From the NCBI GenBank assembly GCA_014796735.1, contig JAAVIG010000133.1, positions 1 to 16,535 on the forward strand: a stretch of 16,535 bases of DNA, given 5' to 3'. This stretch comes from Oscillospiraceae bacterium. GTDB taxonomy: Bacteria; Bacillota; Clostridia; Oscillospirales; Ruminococcaceae. This document shows, one piece after another, positions 6,404-14,075 of the stretch (its first letter is position 1; every line of letters starts with the position of its first letter). The position numbers were made by a program, and so were the translations under genes. The notes under the pieces were generated by a model. That model was not told where the DNA came from. It searched no databases and worked only from the letters and a program-made list of their open reading frames with translations.

Positions 6404-6455
6404 CAATTTGTATGTATGCCGTTTTTTGTGATGGGTGCCTCCCCTATACGTCTTC

Positions 6456-6484
6456 ATTTTATCATATGAATTATGTGTTGTCAA
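6456..6484 (-). promoter_or_regulatory. Promoter for the minus-strand gene
   Basis: Read on the minus strand, TTGACA (6484-6479) and TAAAAT (6461-6456) are separated by 17 bases. This predicts a start near 6449 and an mRNA leader of about 275 nt to the ATG at 6174, or about 113 nt to the ATA at 6336. The shorter leader is more ordinary, which mildly supports translation from upstream. Confidence 0.75.
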
Positions 6485-6514
6485 GATATTTTACAAGCTT
6501 TTTCGCCTTCAAAA

Positions 6515-6543
6515 TTGACAACCCCGAAAAAAACTGTTATAAT
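6515..6543 (+). promoter_or_regulatory. Consensus promoter of rsmA
   Basis: TTGACA (6515-6520) and TATAAT (6538-6543) are both perfect and separated by the ideal 17 bases. Transcription should begin near 6550. The promoter is divergent from the minus-strand promoter at 6456-6484, with only 30 bases between their -35 boxes. It shows that rsmA cannot begin at the earlier in-frame ATG at 6473. Confidence 0.88.
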
Positions 6544-6586
6544 AGCACTGCAAGTAATCCACTCAAGAAGAAAGGACACCGCCGAA

Positions 6587-7441
6587 ATGCAGCTTACCGA
6601 TATAGGAACGATCAAAGACTTATTTGCCCGTCACGGCTTTTCCTTTACAAAATCCTTGGGTCAGAACTTTTTGATCAACCCCTCGGTTTGCCCGAAGATA
6701 GCGGAGCAGGGAGGCTGTAACGATACCGTCTGCGCTCTTGAGATAGGAACGGGCATAGGGGTCTTGACCAAGGAATTGGCTCTCAGAACAAAAAAGACCG
6801 TTGCGGTGGAGATCGACAGGGGATTGGAGCCGATCTTGGCTGAAACACTGTCGGAGCTTTCAAATGTGGAGATCGTTTTCGGGGATATAATGGAGCTTGA
6901 TCTGAAAGCGCTTTTTGAGGAAAAATTCAAGGGGGAGGAAGTGGTGGTTTGCGCAAATCTGCCTTATTACATCACCTCGCCCGTGATAATGAGACTGCTT
7001 GAGGAAAGACTGCCTATAAAATCAATTACCGTAATGGTGCAAAGAGAAGCCGCCGACCGTATCTGCGCAAAGGTAGGAAGCAGAGAAAGCGGCGCGGTAA
7101 CGGTGGCGGTGAATTATTACAGCACGCCGAAAAAGCTGTTCAATGTTTCCCGCGGAAGCTTCGCGCCAAGTCCCAACGTGGATTCAGCGGTAATACGGCT
7201 TGATATCGCCGAGGAAAAGAAATATAACGTTGAAGATGAAAAGCTTTTTTTCCGCATTGTAAGAGCCGCCTTTTCGCAAAGGAGAAAGCAGATGATAAAT
7301 CCTTTGTCGGCGGAGCTGAAAATTCCAAAGCAGCAACTTTCGGAAATATTCTTAAGTATTGGGATAAAAGCAACGGCAAGAGCAGAGGAGCTTTTAATGG
7401 AGGATTTTGTTGCGCTGTGCAATACAGTGCGAAATATATGA
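6587..7441 (+). CDS. rsmA: 16S rRNA dimethyladenosine transferase RsmA (KsgA)
   Basis: This 284-residue SAM-dependent methyltransferase dimethylates two adjacent adenines (A1518 and A1519 in Escherichia coli numbering) near the 3' end of 16S rRNA, a late check in small-subunit assembly. Family motifs are clear. KSLGQNFLIN near the N-terminus (about 22-31) is the substrate-facing loop, LEIGTGIGVLTKELA (about 52-66) is the SAM-binding loop, and NLPYYITSPV (about 123-132) contains the catalytic N-L-P-Y motif. SPNVDSAVIRL and the F-x-Q-R-R-K-Q-M segment in the C-terminal domain are also typical. The start at 6587 is preferred over the in-frame ATG at 6473 because the promoter lies between them and AAAGGA lies ten bases before 6587. 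The length matches the family. A terminator follows, so it is probably a single-gene unit. Confidence 0.96.
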   Translation: MQLTDIGTIKDLFARHGFSFTKSLGQNFLINPSVCPKIAEQGGCNDTVCALEIGTGIGVLTKELALRTKKTVAVEIDRGLEPILAETLSELSNVEIVFGDIMELDLKALFEEKFKGEEVVVCANLPYYITSPVIMRLLEERLPIKSITVMVQREAADRICAKVGSRESGAVTVAVNYYSTPKKLFNVSRGSFAPSPNVDSAVIRLDIAEEKKYNVEDEKLFFRIVRAAFSQRRKQMINPLSAELKIPKQQLSEIFLSIGIKATARAEELLMEDFVALCNTVRNI

Positions 7442-7488
7442 AAATGACTGCCGAAAAAGACCAGTATAAAAAACTCAATATAAATACA

Positions 7489-7536
7489 ACCCGTCAAAAC
7501 CGAGAAAAAATAAGGTTTTGACGGGTATATTTTATT
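7489..7536 (+). terminator. rsmA terminator
   Basis: ACCCGTCAAAACC (7489-7501) pairs perfectly with GGTTTTGACGGGT (7514-7526) over 13 bases with a 12-base loop, followed by ATATTTTATT. It lies about 48 bases past the rsmA stop codon. Confidence 0.88.
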
Positions 7537-7552
7537 AAGAAAGATGTCAACG

Positions 7553-7779
7553 CCCGAAGCGGCGGCTTCGCATGGATGCGAACCGGCGGCTGCCCAAAGT
7601 GCCGACAAGGATGTCGGCACCCATAGCAGACGCTTAGTTGCCTGCTTCTGCGGAGAATGTTACTACTCACTTTAGAGTGGGCTTTGCCCCCTCGCGGAGT
7701 TTACGCTCCGCTTCACCCCTACTTCCTTTTTGCAGTGCAAAAAGGAAGCGAAAAAGACATTTACGGCTTCGCCGCTTTT
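7553..7779. repeat. Multi-hairpin intergenic repeat region
   Basis: The spacer between rsmA and the convergent glgP (363 bases in all) holds a run of short inverted repeats. CGAAGC/GCTTCG lies at about 7555-7570, CGCAT/ATGCG at about 7569-7580, and a perfect nine-pair stem with a four-base loop at 7599-7620. GCGGAG/CTCCGC follows at about 7694-7711, then CTTCCTTTTTGC/GCAAAAAGGAAG (12 pairs, three-base loop) at about 7722-7748, and CGGC/GCCG near 7764-7774. Open frames here are short, arginine-rich and lack good ribosome sites, so I do not call genes. It looks like composite dispersed repeats or a structured 3' region. The last two hairpins may end glgP transcription on the minus strand. Confidence 0.55.
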
Positions 7780-7804
7780 ATTTTTTTGTTTTATTTCATA
7801 ATAA

Positions 7805-10057
7805 TCACAGCTTCCAAATATCCCTGTTATACTCCTCAATAGTGCGGTCAGAAGAAAAATACCCCGCCATAGCGATATTTACAAGCATTTTTTCCGCCCA
7901 CTCGGTTCTGTTTTCATAATCCTTATAGGCTTTTTCTCTCGCCTTAACGTACTCGTCAAAGTCAGGGAAAGTCATAAACCAATCCTTGCCGATAAGCTCT
8001 CTTGAAAGCCGTTCAAGCCTTTCCTTATTTCCGACCTCCATAAGCTCCTCGCCCGTAATGAAGTCCACAGCTTCCTGAATATCCTCGTTTTCCTCGTAGT
8101 ATTCCTTAGCCTTGTAGCTTCCCTTTTTGTAACGTTCCACAACAGTCTCGCTCAGATCGCCGAAAATGTAAATATTATCGTCGCCCACAAGCTCATGTAT
8201 TTCAACGTTAGCTCCGTCCTCTGTACCCAAGGTAACAGCCCCGTTAAGCATAAACTTCATATTGCCCGTGCCGCTTGCTTCCTTTGAGGCAAGGGAGATC
8301 TGCTCGGAAATATCGCAAGCGGGAATAAGCTTCTGCGCTTCGGTAACGTTGTAGTTTTCCACCATTACCACCTTCAGATAGGGGCTTACCTCGGGGTCTT
8401 TGCTTATTACCTCGCTTAAGCACAGCACAAGGTGAATAATATCCTGAGCGATAACATAAGCGGGAGCCGCCTTTGCGCCGAAAATAACGGTTATCGGCGT
8501 TGTGGGCTTTTTGCCGCCCTTTATTTCAAGGTACTTGTGAATGATATAAAGCGCGTTGAGCTGCTGTCTTTTGTATTCGTGCAGACGTTTTACCTGAATG
8601 TCGAATATCGAATTTTCGTCAATGTCTATCTTCTGAGAAGTTAAAAGGTGATTTTTAAGCTGTTTTTTCTTAAGGCTCTTTATTTCAAGCAGCCTGTTCA
8701 AAGCAGTCTTATCCTCCTTAAACTTCATCAGTTTTTTAAGCTCCACAGCGTCTTTTTTAAAGCCGCTGCCGATAAGTGAGGAAATAAGCTCGGTAAGCTC
8801 GGGATTGCAGTGGAGAAGCCACCTGCGGAAGGTTATTCCGTTGGTCTTATTGTTGAATTTCTCGGGATAGATCTGATAGAACCCGTTCAATTCCTCGTTC
8901 TTTAAAATATCGGTATGAAGCGAGGCAACGCCGTTTACGCTTATGCTGTAATGAATATCGATGTGCGCCATGTGAACGCGCTCGTCCCTGTCGATAATAT
9001 ACAGCTCCTTATTGTCGTACTTTCTTCTTACCTTATTGTCCAACACCTCTATGATCGGCATAAGCTGCGGCACTACCTGCTTAAGATAGGATATAGGCCA
9101 CTTTTCAAGTGCTTCCGCAAGAATGGTGTGGTTGGTGTAGGCGCACGCCTTGCTTACCGCGTTGATAGCGTTGTCCATCTCCAGTCCGCGCTCAACAAGC
9201 AGTCTGATAAGCTCGGGAATAACCATTGTGGGGTGGGTGTCATTTATCTGGATTACCGCGTAATCAGCAAGATCGTAAAGCTTGCAGCCCTTTGCAACAC
9301 ATTCGTCAAGCAGCATCTGCGCCCCCGCGGACACCATGAAGTACTGCTGATAAATTCTTAGCATACGTCCCGCGTCATCGCTGTCGTCGGGGTACAGGAA
9401 CAGGGTAAGGTTCTTGTCAATCTGCTCCTTGTCAAAGTCGATTCCGTTTTCAATAATGGATTCGTCAGCGGTGTCTATATCAAAAAGATGAAGCTTGTTT
9501 GTAGTGCTGCCGTAGCCGGTAACGTTTATATCGTACATTCTGGCGGTAACAGAGCCTTTTTTGAATTTAACGGGGTAGGTCTTATTTGTCTTGATGAGCC
9601 AGCTGTCGTCGGTAAGCCATTTGTCGGGTACAGCCGTCTGCTGATTGTACTCGAAAACCTGTCTGAAAAGACCAAAGTGGTACTTTAAGCCCACGCCGTC
9701 GCCGTTCAAGCCCAAAGTGGCAATGGAATCAAGGAAGCAGGCAGCAAGTCTGCCCAATCCGCCGTTGCCCAAGGACGGCTCGTTTTCGATCTCTTCTATA
9801 TCGCAAATATCCTTGCCGTTTTCCGCAAGCTGCTTTTTGACCTCGTCATAAATACCTAAATTTATAAGGTTGTTGGACAAAAGCTTTCCGATAAGAAATT
9901 CGGCGGAAAAATAGTAAAGCTTTTTCTTGGAAACGGGGCGATGCTTTGCTTCCGCAAGCCTCTGCACCTCATCTAAAAGCGCGTAATAAATTTCCTCATT
10001 GCTGCACTGGGAAACGGCTTTTCCGTACTTCGATACGATTATCTCGGAAATATTCAT
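7805..10057 (-). CDS. glgP: Glycogen/starch alpha-glucan phosphorylase
   Basis: This 750-residue enzyme of glycosyltransferase family 35 releases glucose-1-phosphate from the non-reducing ends of glycogen or maltodextrin, using pyridoxal phosphate. Diagnostic segments are EPSLGNGGLGRLAACFLDS near residue 90, the PLP-lysine motif EASGTGNMKFMLNGA with lysine at residue 601, and LGTEDGANVEI just after it. VKRLHEYKRQ, a conserved GT35 stretch, is also present. The chosen start at 10057 has AAGGAGG six bases upstream. An earlier in-frame ATG at 10120 lacks a good ribosome site and sits inside the probable promoter. Length is slightly below the E. coli enzyme (about 815), as is common in Firmicutes. 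No other glycogen gene is adjacent; the neighbour is a divergent AraC-family regulator that may control it. Confidence 0.96.
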   Translation of the reverse strand: MNISEIIVSKYGKAVSQCSNEEIYYALLDEVQRLAEAKHRPVSKKKLYYFSAEFLIGKLLSNNLINLGIYDEVKKQLAENGKDICDIEEIENEPSLGNGGLGRLAACFLDSIATLGLNGDGVGLKYHFGLFRQVFEYNQQTAVPDKWLTDDSWLIKTNKTYPVKFKKGSVTARMYDINVTGYGSTTNKLHLFDIDTADESIIENGIDFDKEQIDKNLTLFLYPDDSDDAGRMLRIYQQYFMVSAGAQMLLDECVAKGCKLYDLADYAVIQINDTHPTMVIPELIRLLVERGLEMDNAINAVSKACAYTNHTILAEALEKWPISYLKQVVPQLMPIIEVLDNKVRRKYDNKELYIIDRDERVHMAHIDIHYSISVNGVASLHTDILKNEELNGFYQIYPEKFNNKTNGITFRRWLLHCNPELTELISSLIGSGFKKDAVELKKLMKFKEDKTALNRLLEIKSLKKKQLKNHLLTSQKIDIDENSIFDIQVKRLHEYKRQQLNALYIIHKYLEIKGGKKPTTPITVIFGAKAAPAYVIAQDIIHLVLCLSEVISKDPEVSPYLKVVMVENYNVTEAQKLIPACDISEQISLASKEASGTGNMKFMLNGAVTLGTEDGANVEIHELVGDDNIYIFGDLSETVVERYKKGSYKAKEYYEENEDIQEAVDFITGEELMEVGNKERLERLSRELIGKDWFMTFPDFDEYVKAREKAYKDYENRTEWAEKMLVNIAMAGYFSSDRTIEEYNRDIWKL

Positions 10058-10091
10058 ATTATTCCTCCTTAAGCTTGTATACTTTTGCCTA

Positions 10092-10175
10092 TTGCAAAAC
10101 AAAACCTTTTCTGTTATCATTATAATATCTTAATTGTTTCGTTTCTTGCATTATTCTGCCGATTTTTTGCACAAT
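10092..10175. promoter_or_regulatory. Divergent glgP/araC control region
   Basis: The 142-base gap between glgP and the AraC-type gene holds a minus-strand TATAAT (10124-10119) at a suitable distance for glgP. It has no good -35 (AAGAAA at 17 bases), as seen at activator-dependent promoters. Two similar plus-strand sites, TTGCATTAT (10146-10154) and TTGCACAAT (10167-10175), start 21 bases apart. A third related site, TTGCAAAAC, lies at 10092-10100. Two-turn spacing of direct repeats is what AraC-family dimers use. No clear promoter for the AraC gene itself was found. Confidence 0.4.
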
Positions 10176-10199
10176 ACTATCTTTTTACAGGAGTTAAGT

Positions 10200-11081
10200 A
10201 TGGACAAGACACAATATCAGACCTACCGAGAGAACAAAAAGCACACTCCCGATGATTTTCCCTACAACACCTACCTTTGCACCATTCCGCTGGATTTCGT
10301 TTCGGTAAAGCTCCACTGGCATGAGGAAACGGAGCTGATAATAATTAAAAAGGGAGAGGGCAGGGTAAGCGTAGACCTTACGGAATACTGCGTAAAGGCT
10401 GGAGATATGGTCTTTGTACCCTCGGGAAAGCTTCATTCCATCGAGCAAAAGGAAAACAAAGTAATGGAATACGAAAATATTATTTTCAAATCGTCTCTTT
10501 TAAGGTCTGCGGAGGTTGAGGATTACTGCTTCAAAAGCTTTATCGAGCCTATTTGCGGCGGCGCGCTTCCCACTTTCTCTCTTATCGACGAGACATTAGC
10601 CTGCCACTCCCGGCTTGCTTCCCTTATTTCTTATATGGACAAGCTCTGCGATAAAAAAAGCTTCGGTTATCAGTTGGCGGTAAAGGGCTGTCTTTGCCAG
10701 ATAATTTACCTTCTGCTTACCGAGGGAGAAAAAAAGACGGCGGCGGGAGCCAGTCAAAAGTCATTGGATAAGCTTAAGATTATTCTTACCTATATTGAAG
10801 AAAACTATCAAAGGCAGATTTCCGTTGAGGAGATAGCGGGCTGCTGTTTTTACAGCAAATCCTATTTTATGAGATTTTTCAAGGAAACCGTCGGAATGTC
10901 CTTTGTGGAGTATCTTAATAACTACCGTCTTGATATTGCGGCAAAAAAGCTCAGGGAAACGGGGGACAATATTTTGAATATCGCGATAGACTGCGGCTTT
11001 GAAAATCTTTCTTATTTCAACAGGAGGTTTAAGCAAAGATTTGACGTTACTCCGGGGATATACCGTTCGCGGGGAAGGTAA
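10200..11081 (+). CDS. AraC-family transcriptional regulator
   Basis: This 293-residue regulator has an N-terminal cupin-like sensing domain (LHWHEETELIIIKKGEG at about residues 38-54, then AGDMVFVPSGKLHSIEQ at about 69-85). It also has a C-terminal pair of helix-turn-helix motifs of about 100 residues. The latter is recognisable from ISVEEIAGCCFYSKSYFMRFFKE, then IDCGFENLSYFNRRFKQRFDVTPGIYR at the end, the standard AraC signature. The start at 10200 has AGGAG six bases upstream; the longer frame from 10134 has no ribosome site. It is divergent from glgP, so control of glycogen or maltodextrin use, with a sugar bound by the cupin domain, is a reasonable inference. A terminator follows at 11140-11181, so it is probably transcribed alone. 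Confidence 0.92.
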   Translation: MDKTQYQTYRENKKHTPDDFPYNTYLCTIPLDFVSVKLHWHEETELIIIKKGEGRVSVDLTEYCVKAGDMVFVPSGKLHSIEQKENKVMEYENIIFKSSLLRSAEVEDYCFKSFIEPICGGALPTFSLIDETLACHSRLASLISYMDKLCDKKSFGYQLAVKGCLCQIIYLLLTEGEKKTAAGASQKSLDKLKIILTYIEENYQRQISVEEIAGCCFYSKSYFMRFFKETVGMSFVEYLNNYRLDIAAKKLRETGDNILNIAIDCGFENLSYFNRRFKQRFDVTPGIYRSRGR

Positions 11082-11139
11082 AACAACATTATATTTCTAT
11101 CCGAGCTATAAAAGGAGCTGTAAAAAAACTCCCACCCAA

Positions 11140-11181
11140 AAATCCGAGACACTCAAATTAAAGTAGTCTCGGATTTGTTTT
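11140..11181 (+). terminator. Terminator after the AraC-type gene
   Basis: AAATCCGAGAC (11140-11150) pairs perfectly with GTCTCGGATTT (11166-11176), followed by GTTTTT. The loop is 15 bases. It is 58 bases past the stop codon of the regulator. Confidence 0.82.
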
Positions 11182-11441
11182 TAAAAAATATATATCAAAA
11201 AAAGAAAAATAATCAGTTTTTGAGCACAACAAACAAACCGACAACCTTTTAGGGATGTTACCGGTTGAAAATCAAAAAACTTTGTATTCAATTACGCCGC
11301 AATTTTACTCGCAGATTTTCGCAAATGATATTTATGTAAGAACCTGTACCAATAGACTAAAATCGTTATACTCTAAAACGCAGTTTAAAAAGGCATTTCG
11401 CCGACTGAGAAAATATTGGTAAAACTTAAATCGTATCACTA
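11182..11441. other. AT-rich gene-free spacer
   Basis: Between the terminator and the next promoter are about 260 bases with no convincing gene. Two short frames at about 11265-11343 and 11310-11422 read as basic peptides (for example TQFKKAFRRLRKYW before a stop at 11420-11422) but have no ribosome site or usable start. They could be the eroded end of a transposase or simple chance. No terminal repeats, tRNA or clear operator was found. Confidence 0.4.
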
Positions 11442-11470
11442 TTGATTTTGCCGCGATTAAATGATATAAT
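11442..11470 (+). promoter_or_regulatory. Promoter of the reductase/ABC transporter operon
   Basis: TTGATT (11442-11447) and a perfect TATAAT (11465-11470) are separated by 17 bases and sit 35 bases before the start codon at 11505. An open frame that begins with TTG at 11442 overlaps these boxes and is therefore not the true start. No Fur/PerR-type 7-1-7 palindrome or other obvious operator was seen around it. Confidence 0.85.
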
Positions 11471-11504
11471 GGACATAACAAAAAATTACAAAGGGGTAAC
11501 GGCT

Positions 11505-14075
11505 ATGAAAATTGTAGTTATCGGCGGTGTTGCCGCGGGTACAAAGGCGGCGGCTAAAATCAAACGTCAGGATCGCGGCGCGGAGGTTGAAATTTACACC
11601 AAAAGCACGGATATTTCCTATGCCGGCTGCGGACTGCCCTACTATGTGGGCGGAGAGATTGAGTCGAGAGAGGAGCTTATTGTAAACACTCCCTCTAAAT
11701 TCTCGGCTTTAACGGGCGTTGCTGTATTTACGGGGCAGGAAGCCGTAAAGGTGGATCACAACGCGAAAACCGTGACGGTACATTCTCTTCTTGACGGCAG
11801 CAGCCGTGATGTGGCTTACGATAAGCTGATCATTGCAACGGGCGCATCTCCTGTTATTCCCGACATTGAGGGAAAAAGCTTAACGGGCGTTTTCAGCGTC
11901 CGCACACCCGACGACGCCATTGCCATACGTGATTATGTCAATGAAAACGGCTGCAAAAAAGCGGTGGTTGTCGGAGCGGGCTTTATCGGCATGGAAATGG
12001 CGGAAAACCTTATGTCTCGGAATGTGTCAGTAACCGTGCTGGATATGTGCGGGCAGATACTTCCCAATATACTCGACCCCGAAATGGCGGGCTACGCGGC
12101 AAAGCAGCTTCGTCAAAAGGGCTTGAAGATACTTACGGGCACCTCGCTTACCGCGGTAAAGGGAGAAAATAGGGCGGAGGCGGTGCTTTGCTCCGCTGGC
12201 GAGCTTCAGGCGGATATTGTGATTATGTGTATCGGCGTTCGTCCCGCTACGGATTTTCTTAAGGACAGCGGCATAGAGCTTATAAAAGGCGCGGTACGGG
12301 TGGACGAGTATCAGAAAACCAACATTGAAGATATTTACGCGGCGGGGGACTGCGCGATAGTAAAAAACCGCATCACAGACGAACGCCAGTGGTCGGCAAT
12401 GGGCTCTACCGCCAATATTACGGCAAGATGCCTTGCAAAGACACTTACGGGCGAAAGCAGCGTTTATTCGGGCTGTCTTGGCACAGGCGTTGTAAAGCTT
12501 TCGGCCGATCTGAACGCGGGGCGCACGGGACTTTCCGAGGAACAGGCAAAGACGGCGGGCTATGACGTTGTGACGGCGGTTTGCGTTACCGACGACAAGG
12601 CTCATTATTATCCCGATGCCGACAGCTTTGTGACTAAGCTTATCGCGGATAAAGCCACGGGAAAGCTGCTGGGCTTGCAGGTCATCGGCGGCGGAGCGGT
12701 GGACAAGATGACGGATATTGCCGTTGTGGGAATTTCCGCCGGGCTTACAATAAGCGATTTCGATACAATGGACATGGCGTACGCGCCTCCTTTCTCAACT
12801 GCCATTCACCCCTTTGTTCAGGCGTGCTATGTTCTTGAAAATAAGTTAGAAGGTAAATTCGAGACCTTTACTCCCACACAATACTTGAACGGGGAAGCAA
12901 AGGGCTATCGCGTGCTTGACGTACAGCCCGAGCCTAAGATATTCGGCGCGGAGTGGATCGATCTCGGCAAGGTAAACGGTGAGATCGAGGGCATTGCCAA
13001 GGACGAAAAGCTTTTGCTTGTCTGCGCAAAGGGCAAGAGAGGATATTTCCTGCAAAACAGGTTAAAGCATTTCGGCTACATAAATACAAGAGTTTTAGAG
13101 GGCGGCGCGTTCTTCAATACGGTTAAGGTAGAAAACGCGGGCGGAAAGCTTTCTCCCGAGGAGATCAAGCGCGTCAAGGGCTTGGGCTGCCTGCAGGATA
13201 AGCGTTACAATGACGTTTTCAATGTACGCGTTATCACCAAAAACGGCAAGATCACCGCAAAGGATCAGCATGTTATAGCTGAGGCGGCGGAACGCTTCGG
13301 AAGCGGCGAAGTGACTATGACCTCGCGTCTTACGCTTGAAATTCAGGGAGTGCGCTACGAAAATATTGACGAGGTGATTGGATTCCTTAAGGAAAACGAT
13401 CTGCTTACGGGCGGTACAGGCTCCTTGGTACGTCCCGTGGTATCCTGCAAGGGCACTACCTGTCAGTACGGATTATTGGACAGCTTCGGCTTAAGCGAAA
13501 AAATACATGACCGCTTCTATATCGGCTATCACGGCGTTACCTTGCCTCATAAGTTCAAGATAGCGGTGGGCGGCTGTCCCAACAACTGCGTAAAGCCCGA
13601 CCTGAACGATCTGGGCATAGTGGGACAGCGTATGCCGATCTTAAACGGTGATAAGTGCCGCGGCTGCAAAAAATGTCAGGTAGAGACCGCCTGTCCTATC
13701 AAAGCAGCAAAGCTTGAGGACGGAAAGCTTGTTATCGGCACCGACTGCAACAACTGCGGAAGATGCAAGGAAAAATGCCCCTTCGGCGCGCTTGCCGAAT
13801 ATACCGAGGGCTACAGGATATATATCGGCGGAAGGTGGGGCAAGAAGATCGCCAACGGAAAGCCGCTGGATAAGCTTTTTACTTCCGAGGAGGAGGTTCT
13901 CGAAATAGTTGAGAGAGCTATTTTGTTCTTCCGCGACGAGGGTATTTCGGGAGAACGCTTTGCCGATACCATTGACAGACTGGGATTTGACTATGTTCAG
14001 GATAAGCTGCTGAATGACAAGATCGATAAAAGCGCGGTTCTCGAAAAGAAGGTCAAGGGTGGTGCGACTTGCTGA
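11505..14075 (+). CDS. Four-module flavin/rhodanese/siroheme/ferredoxin reductase
   Basis: This 856-residue fusion has four parts. (1) Residues 1 to about 450 form a CoA-disulfide-reductase-like FAD/NAD(P) flavoprotein, with GGVAAGTKAAAK at the N-terminus, the redox cysteine C42 in SYAGCGLPYY, the NAD loop VVGAGFIGMEMAE near 155 and the dimer motif YAPPFSTAIHPF near 425. (2) A rhodanese domain (about 465-535) keeps its active cysteine C507 in VCAKGKRG. (3) A nitrite/sulfite reductase-type domain carries C648, C653, C691 and C695 (GGCPNNC) for a coupled siroheme and 4Fe-4S centre; the first pair is C-x4-C where classical enzymes have C-x5-C. (4) A ferredoxin domain has C718/C721/C724/C730 and C748/C751/C754/C758, with the first cluster widened to C-x5-CP. 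It is probably a cytosolic NAD(P)H-dependent reductase of sulfite, polysulfide or nitrite. ATG at 11505 follows AAAGGGG. Confidence 0.88.
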   Translation: MKIVVIGGVAAGTKAAAKIKRQDRGAEVEIYTKSTDISYAGCGLPYYVGGEIESREELIVNTPSKFSALTGVAVFTGQEAVKVDHNAKTVTVHSLLDGSSRDVAYDKLIIATGASPVIPDIEGKSLTGVFSVRTPDDAIAIRDYVNENGCKKAVVVGAGFIGMEMAENLMSRNVSVTVLDMCGQILPNILDPEMAGYAAKQLRQKGLKILTGTSLTAVKGENRAEAVLCSAGELQADIVIMCIGVRPATDFLKDSGIELIKGAVRVDEYQKTNIEDIYAAGDCAIVKNRITDERQWSAMGSTANITARCLAKTLTGESSVYSGCLGTGVVKLSADLNAGRTGLSEEQAKTAGYDVVTAVCVTDDKAHYYPDADSFVTKLIADKATGKLLGLQVIGGGAVDKMTDIAVVGISAGLTISDFDTMDMAYAPPFSTAIHPFVQACYVLENKLEGKFETFTPTQYLNGEAKGYRVLDVQPEPKIFGAEWIDLGKVNGEIEGIAKDEKLLLVCAKGKRGYFLQNRLKHFGYINTRVLEGGAFFNTVKVENAGGKLSPEEIKRVKGLGCLQDKRYNDVFNVRVITKNGKITAKDQHVIAEAAERFGSGEVTMTSRLTLEIQGVRYENIDEVIGFLKENDLLTGGTGSLVRPVVSCKGTTCQYGLLDSFGLSEKIHDRFYIGYHGVTLPHKFKIAVGGCPNNCVKPDLNDLGIVGQRMPILNGDKCRGCKKCQVETACPIKAAKLEDGKLVIGTDCNNCGRCKEKCPFGALAEYTEGYRIYIGGRWGKKIANGKPLDKLFTSEEEVLEIVERAILFFRDEGISGERFADTIDRLGFDYVQDKLLNDKIDKSAVLEKKVKGGATC

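Noticed and set aside
6473..6586. A longer N-terminus for RsmA beginning at 6473.
   Set aside because: The perfect promoter at 6515-6543 lies inside it, the extra 38 residues do not look like the family, and 6587 has a ribosome site.
7638..7919. Short forward frames in the hairpin-rich spacer.
   Set aside because: They run through inverted repeats and into the 3' end of glgP, are arginine/phenylalanine-rich and lack a ribosome site.
10058..10120. A longer N-terminus for glycogen phosphorylase from 10120.
   Set aside because: The ATG at 10057 has an excellent AAGGAGG site, and the upstream codons overlap the probable -10 box.
11442..11504. A TTG-initiated extension of the reductase.
   Set aside because: It coincides with the -35/-10 promoter boxes, and the flavoprotein family begins at MKIVVIGG.
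12027..12605. A 192-codon minus-strand frame within the reductase gene.
   Set aside because: It is entirely opposite conserved flavoprotein sequence and shows no ribosome site or known motif.
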